Shown in pieces: positions 59,157-64,000 of a stretch of DNA of 64,000 nucleotides. Source of the stretch: Haberlea rhodopensis (lineage: Eukaryota > Streptophyta > Magnoliopsida > Lamiales > Gesneriaceae). Each line of letters begins with the position of its first letter. Position 1 is the stretch's first letter. A model generated the notes under the pieces. The model ran no database searches. It was not told where the DNA came from and saw nothing but the letters and a program-made list of their open reading frames with translations. The position numbers were made by a program, and so were the translations under genes. The stretch covers positions 1,178,001-1,242,000 of the forward strand of contig CAJQUN010000056.1 of the NCBI GenBank assembly GCA_907163345.1. Direction: 5' to 3'.

Positions 59157-60264
59157 TGTTAGTTCCGGACCTTATCGATGAGATTTTAAAGATGACAAAA
59201 CATTTCAGACCGGATCGAGTGAAATCAGACTGACCAGATCGATCGCCCAAAACAGATCAAGCTGATAAGATGACAAAGCATATCAGACCGGATCGATGGA
59301 TTTCAGACTCACTTTATCAAAGCTTCAGATCGATCTCAATCTTTATCAGATCAGAGCAGTCAAGGATACATAAAGAATGGCTCATCAGTCCGAATCATTA
59401 ACGGCTATTTATTGTAGCATTTAATGTCGTAATTAATGCTACAAAGGACCAAAGACTCAAGATTGCCATAAAAGGTAAGAAGACAAAGAAGAGCCTATCT
59501 GACAGTCGCCGAAAGTATGAACCAGAACGGCAAGTATCCTGAAGAAGAAGACTGTAGCTTACTCAGAGCTCAAGCAGAGTCAAAGTTGCACATTAAGGGA
59601 AATAACGTCGTTGGTACTTACAACTATAAAAGGATGCAACAAAAGGAATATAGGTGACTATCGCTGATCAATTGAAAAACGCACAAGAAAGCAAAACAGC
59701 ACAAGCTTACAAGCTCAGAAGCTCTCGAGCTGAAATTATTCTTAAGCACGATTACTTTGTAACATTTGATCATTTAGGATCACTGTGCGCATCTTGTGTA
59801 TTCTGTGTTGAAAAATAGAAGTGAGAAACATATTGTAACTGTCAGACAGAGTGTGTCTGAGCAGATCGAGTGACTAGGAATTTCAGACTGGTAGTGAGGT
59901 AAATCCAGCCTGAATCGGGTTTGTACAACAGGATTGTATAAATCAAAGTCTTCTAGTATAAACCTTCCTTAATTGGAAGAAGGGGAGACGTAGAAGGATT
60001 ATACCACCTTCGAACTTCCAGAAACATATCCTGTGTATTATCTTTCTGCACTTGTTCTTTCATACTAGCCATCGAGCCGTTCTTACATATACAAGAACAG
60101 ACCGTTCCGCACTTATACTTTCAGTGGTCTGTTATGTACAAGAGTTGATTAAGAAACAGATTTCTTTCACTAATCCGAAAGAAATCACAAGGGATTAATT
60201 TTTACAAGGAGTGTTCATTCACACCCCCCCCCCCCCCTCTAAACACTCCGGACCGATCCTAACA
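59157..60264 (+). repeat. 5' LTR of the nested copia element
   Basis: 1108 bp, with terminal TGTTAG/CTAACA inverted repeat and a TATA box TATAAAA at 59625-59631. 59185-59365 is rich in GATC and GATCGATC words. Confidence 0.9.
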
Positions 60265-60266
60265 AG

Positions 60267-60278
60267 TGGTATCAGAGC
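60267..60278 (+). promoter_or_regulatory. Primer binding site, initiator tRNA-Met type
   Basis: TGGTATCAGAGC two bases after the 5' LTR. Confidence 0.92.
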
Positions 60279-60313
60279 AGGTCATCTTAATCAGCACTAA
60301 ATCACTCGAGCTG

Positions 60314-62257
60314 ATGGCATCATTCAACAAAATTCCTATGTTCTCAAAAGAAGACTATGATGACTGGAGAATCAGAATGCAAGCTCATCTGGCAGCTCAG
60401 GATGACGATATGTGGTTCGTCATCACTGATGGACCAATGAAGATTCTAAAAATAAATACAGCAGTCGCCATTACTGGTGGTGAACCACAAATGGTAGAGA
60501 AAGACAGATCCCTCTGGACGAATGAGGAAAGAAAGAAGGCAAATCTCGACAACGTTGCCAAAGACATATTGTTCAAGACATTGGACAAGAATATGTTCAG
60601 CAAAATCAAAATGTGCTCTACTGCCAAAGAAATTTGGGAGAAGATAGCACAGCTATGCGAAGGCAACGACCAGACCAAAGAAAACAAGCTGACTGTTGCT
60701 CTTCAAAGATTTGAGGGCATAAAGATGAAGAGTGGAGAAACTCTAAATGAGTTTGATGAAAGAGTCACTGGCATCATAAATGAACTGAATGGTCTGGGGA
60801 AGGAATATTCTAACAGAGAGATCGCTCTGAAAGTTATGAGAGCTCTGCCAAATGAATGGGATGTTAAGACCATTGCCATGAAAGATCTTAACAAGGTTGA
60901 ACTTCATGATCTGTTTGCAGATCTTAATGCCTATGAGTTTGAACTAATAAGCAGAGGTGAAGCAGAGCCATTCATCTCTCAACCAAACAAGGCCCTGGCA
61001 GCCATTCCAGACCAGATCGCCTCAACATCAGACCGATCCGCTGAACAGATAAGTAATGATGCTATGTCATTATTTATCAAGAAATTCGGTAAATTCATGT
61101 CTAAGAATAAGAGGAACTTCAAACCCTCTCATCATTATAAATCAAGAAAAGATGATGATGTTAACGATCAGGCTTGCTACAATTGTGGTAAGACCGGACA
61201 TTTTATTGCAGATTGCACCAGACCGAAGAAAGAAGAACGGAAAGAGAAGCATCGTGATGATAGGAAGAAGAAGCACTACAAAGACCGCAAGAATCATGAA
61301 AAATCCCAAAAAGTCCTAGTAGCTGAAGAGGGAACCAACAAATGGGCTCAGACAGACTCAGACTCGGAAAGCTCTGAATATTCTTCCAGCGAAAGCGAAG
61401 AAGATATTCAATGTCTTATGGCAGACGAAGAGATGAGTCAGACAGACGAGGTATATGATCTTGACTCAAATGAATTTACACGAGAAGAGCTCATGTCCGC
61501 ACTGCAAGACATGGCTAATGATTATAGGATCTTAGCTGAATCATTTGAGAAAAATAAAGCTAAAGCCAGTAATCAAATAGATGAGCACAATAAACCAAGC
61601 TGCTCTGAGCAGGGTGAGTGCAATAATCTAAAGATCGAGCTGAATAAGCTGAAAATCTCCTATGATCAGCTCCATGAAGAAAATAAGAGAATTAGCACAC
61701 AAAATGCTAAGCTTTCTCATATATTCAAAACATGGACAAAATCCAGAACATCTTTGGAAGAATTACAAGAGGTTCAAAGAAACGTCGGTGATTTCACCGG
61801 CATAGGCTTTGACACCAAAGAATGCACCAAAGATGAATCTGAGCTGCTGCTGGTAAAGAACCAAGTCAAACAAATGACATTTGTTAAATCCAGCACAGTA
61901 TATGAGACTGAAGCACCTAAAATTCAAACGGGAGTCTCTTACGTGAATCAAAACCTGAGAAAAGGGATTGGTTATGTTGACCAAGCCAAAGAAAAGGCAC
62001 CAGCAAGATTTGCGTCTATCAGACCAAATCCAAAGGTGCAAGATCTGAGGCAAGGAAGACAATACAATTACTATAATTCAAAACCGATTCAACGAAGATA
62101 TAGACTACCTTATGAGAATCAAAGGCTTCCACAGCGCACACATTATCACACACAACATCGAAACAGACCAGCACACAGCACACCCTACACACACAAGCCA
62201 TTGAAGCTGATACAGGTGTGGGTTCCCAAAGGGCTAATCCGTTCTAGACCCAAATAG
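60314..62257 (+). CDS. Ty1/copia gag protein, intact
   Basis: The ATG at 60314 opens 647 residues to TAG at 62255-62257; upstream in-frame codons lie in the PBS and are not a start. The N-terminal part is the copia gag domain (YDDWRIRMQAHLAA; SKIKMCSTAKEIWEKI; ETLNEFDERV). A CX2CX4HX4C zinc knuckle (CYNCGKTGHFIADC) lies near residue 288 and binds the genomic RNA. A Lys-rich, then an acidic Ser/Glu stretch follow, then a coiled coil (about residues 450-480) and a basic C-terminus. The roughly 350 residues after the knuckle are long for a copia gag. Pol lies downstream in another frame, after this stop. Confidence 0.9.
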   Translation: MASFNKIPMFSKEDYDDWRIRMQAHLAAQDDDMWFVITDGPMKILKINTAVAITGGEPQMVEKDRSLWTNEERKKANLDNVAKDILFKTLDKNMFSKIKMCSTAKEIWEKIAQLCEGNDQTKENKLTVALQRFEGIKMKSGETLNEFDERVTGIINELNGLGKEYSNREIALKVMRALPNEWDVKTIAMKDLNKVELHDLFADLNAYEFELISRGEAEPFISQPNKALAAIPDQIASTSDRSAEQISNDAMSLFIKKFGKFMSKNKRNFKPSHHYKSRKDDDVNDQACYNCGKTGHFIADCTRPKKEERKEKHRDDRKKKHYKDRKNHEKSQKVLVAEEGTNKWAQTDSDSESSEYSSSESEEDIQCLMADEEMSQTDEVYDLDSNEFTREELMSALQDMANDYRILAESFEKNKAKASNQIDEHNKPSCSEQGECNNLKIELNKLKISYDQLHEENKRISTQNAKLSHIFKTWTKSRTSLEELQEVQRNVGDFTGIGFDTKECTKDESELLLVKNQVKQMTFVKSSTVYETEAPKIQTGVSYVNQNLRKGIGYVDQAKEKAPARFASIRPNPKVQDLRQGRQYNYYNSKPIQRRYRLPYENQRLPQRTHYHTQHRNRPAHSTPYTHKPLKLIQVWVPKGLIRSRPK

Positions 62258-62289
62258 GATTGGTTACCAACAATAATTATATTTGATGA

Positions 62290-64000
62290 CAGGTACCGAA
62301 GAAACTCGCATCAGACTGGTATTTGGATAGTGGGTGTTCTCGTCACATGACTGGAAACATCGAGCTGCTGTCTGAAGTCACAGAATGTACTGGACCCAAG
62401 ATTATCTTCGGAGATAACTCAAAGGGTAAGACCGTGGGCAAGGGTAAGATTGTCCATGGTAACATTATTATCAATGATGTGCTGTTAGTTGAAAATCTGT
62501 GCTATAATCTGATTAGTATAAGTCAACTCTGTGATAATGGTTATGCTGTAGAATTTCACAAACACACTTGCACTGTTAAATCATCAGACGGTATAACCAT
62601 GCTTGTAGGAATCAGGAATGGAAATACATATAAGATTAACTGGAATCATGCTCAACCTGATAATCCTACTTGCTTCATCGCTAACAATGATAATAAACAT
62701 TGGCTGTGGCATAAGCGCTTGAATCATATAAACTTTAAGACTATTTCCAGCCTGTGTAAACATGATTTAGTTATCGGTCTACCCAAGATCGATTTTGCTA
62801 AGGATAAGATCTGCGAAGCTTGCCAAATAGGCAAACAGATCAGATCATCCTTCAAAAACAAGAATGCCAAATCCTCATCCCGTTGTTTAGAACTACTGCA
62901 CATGGACTTGTTTGGTCCTATACCAATAACAAGTTTAGGGGGAATGCGGTATACTCTTGTTGTTATTGATGATTACTCACGCTTTACATGGACTATATTT
63001 TAAGCAGTAAAGATCAAACCGGTCCGAAGTTGATCAAGCTGCTGAAACGCACTCAGAATGAGAAATCATCCAGCATAGACAGGATTCGCAGTGACAAAGG
63101 CACTGAATTTTCAAATCAGAATCTTGAATCCTTTCTAGAAGATCATGGAATCAAGCATGCGTTTTCAGCCGCTCGAACTTCTCAACAGAATGGAGTTGCA
63201 GAACGAAGAAACAGAACGCTCAAGGAAGCAGCAAGAACAATGCTTGCTGATTCTGGTATTTCGCAAAAGTTCTGGGCAGAAGCTGTAAACACTGCTTGCT
63301 ACACTCAAAATCGGTCTATGATCAACAAGAAGCTGAACCTTACTCCATATGAAATATGGACTGGTAACAGACCATCTATTTCTCACTTTCATGTTTTTGG
63401 CTGCAAATGCTTCGTTCATAACAATGATAAGAATCATCTTACAGCATTTGAAGCTAAGTCAGATAATGGAATATTCTTGGGATATTCGTCAACTAGTAAA
63501 GCTTATAGAATTTTCAATAATCGTACCTTAACTGTAGAAGAATCTGTTCATGTAGTTTTTGATGAATCTTTATGAGTTGAGGGCAACAAAGAATCAATTC
63601 AAAATCAGATGGAAAATATCCATCTCGAAGCTAACAGTGATGATGAGATTGTAGCTAACAGGTCAAGAGACAATCCACCAGAACCAGAAGTACCAGACAG
63701 ACCGGATCAAGGCATTGAAGCTTCTTCAGATCGAGCTGATCCGGATATTCTTCACTCAAATGTTAAAGCAGATGCTGATCATGCTGCTACTACTCATCCG
63801 ACCGGACCAGAAAATCCAGAGTCAAGCTATCGATGGACTAAGAAGCATCCACCTACTCTAGTGATTGGTAGTCCCTCTGCACCGATCAGAACCAGAGGAC
63901 AGATGATGGATGAATTCACACATGCTGCTTTCATCTCAACTCTGGACCTAAGAAGATCGATGAAGCTCTGACTGATTTCAACTGGATTAAGGCCATGCAA
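62290..64000 (+). pseudogene. Ty1/copia pol: protease, integrase, start of RT, with three breaks
   Basis: Protease begins near 62290 (WYLDSGCSRHMTG; catalytic D at about 62323), then the GAG-pre-integrase zinc region (HKRLNHINF ... CEACQIGK) and the integrase core (LHMDLFGPIP). The frame breaks near 63000 (stop 63001-63003) and resumes one frame over (RSDKGTEF, NGVAERRNRTLKEAARTML). A TGA in frame is at 63573-63575. Another shift near 63945 precedes the RT start (DFNWIKAMQ at the window edge). The upstream part has stops in frame just before 62290, so gag and pol are not one frame in this copy. Confidence 0.88.

Larger units (their letters stand above)
59157..64000 (+). mobile_element. Ty1/copia retrotransposon nested in the Athila-like 3' LTR, continues past window
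   Basis: 5' LTR 59157-60264 (TGTTAG ... CTAACA), PBS TGGTATCAGAGC at 60267-60278, intact gag (60314-62257), then broken protease-integrase-RT. Integrase precedes RT, the copia order. The junction at 59156/59157 cuts the older LTR, so this insertion is the younger of the two. AAGAG (59152-59156) is the expected target duplication. Confidence 0.92.

Overview
This is nuclear DNA of a flowering plant, probably a eudicot. It has spliced plant genes (a SET-domain Rubisco methyltransferase-like enzyme and an O-fucosyltransferase), a plant-type U1 snRNA gene with USE, TATA and 3' box, and nested LTR retrotransposons making up roughly 60% of the window. I cannot name the species.

Layout: 1-2710 is the 3' end of a Ty1/copia element (RT-RNase H, then LTR). 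2760-3640 is a minus-strand LTR-like fragment with a regular CGATCGATCG array. 4392-9901 is a plant-mobile-domain (PMD) gene flanked by ACTCGTTTC hairpins; its last exon is split by a 2.07-kb solo LTR (7018-9091, TSD GTACA). 10855-11140 is a hAT transposase remnant. 11821-20721 is a minus-strand non-coding LTR element (LARD-like) with TSD TAAAT, tRNA-Met PBS and internal minisatellites. 20757-21031 is a foldback element upstream of the six-exon methyltransferase gene (21253-23758). 24205-26977 is a collapsed Tat-like element full of tandem repeats. 28990-34704 is an eight-exon O-fucosyltransferase gene on the minus strand. 36419-36613 holds an orphan C-terminal exon of a p24 cargo receptor, followed by a ~950-bp foldback element.

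38690-50358 is a young, nearly complete Ty3/gypsy element of Tat type (TSD ATATG; the LTRs differ by 3 substitutions and a C-run). Its gag-pol has two breaks. A ~58-bp minisatellite follows pol, and beyond it lies an intact antisense gene with its own TATA box and two introns. A pogo/Emigrant-like MITE and the U1 snRNA gene follow. 53339-59156 is an Athila-like gag-protease element without RT or integrase. A Ty1/copia element (59157 to the window end) is nested in its 3' LTR.

The most unusual pattern is a set of palindromic CGATCGATCG arrays in LTRs of at least three families. All 30 measured start-to-start intervals fall into three classes (19-22, 42, 49-52 bp). Two element copies show array-length changes between their own two LTRs. 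Exon joins were read by eye from splice sites and phase; family names rest on motif recognition, not on a search.
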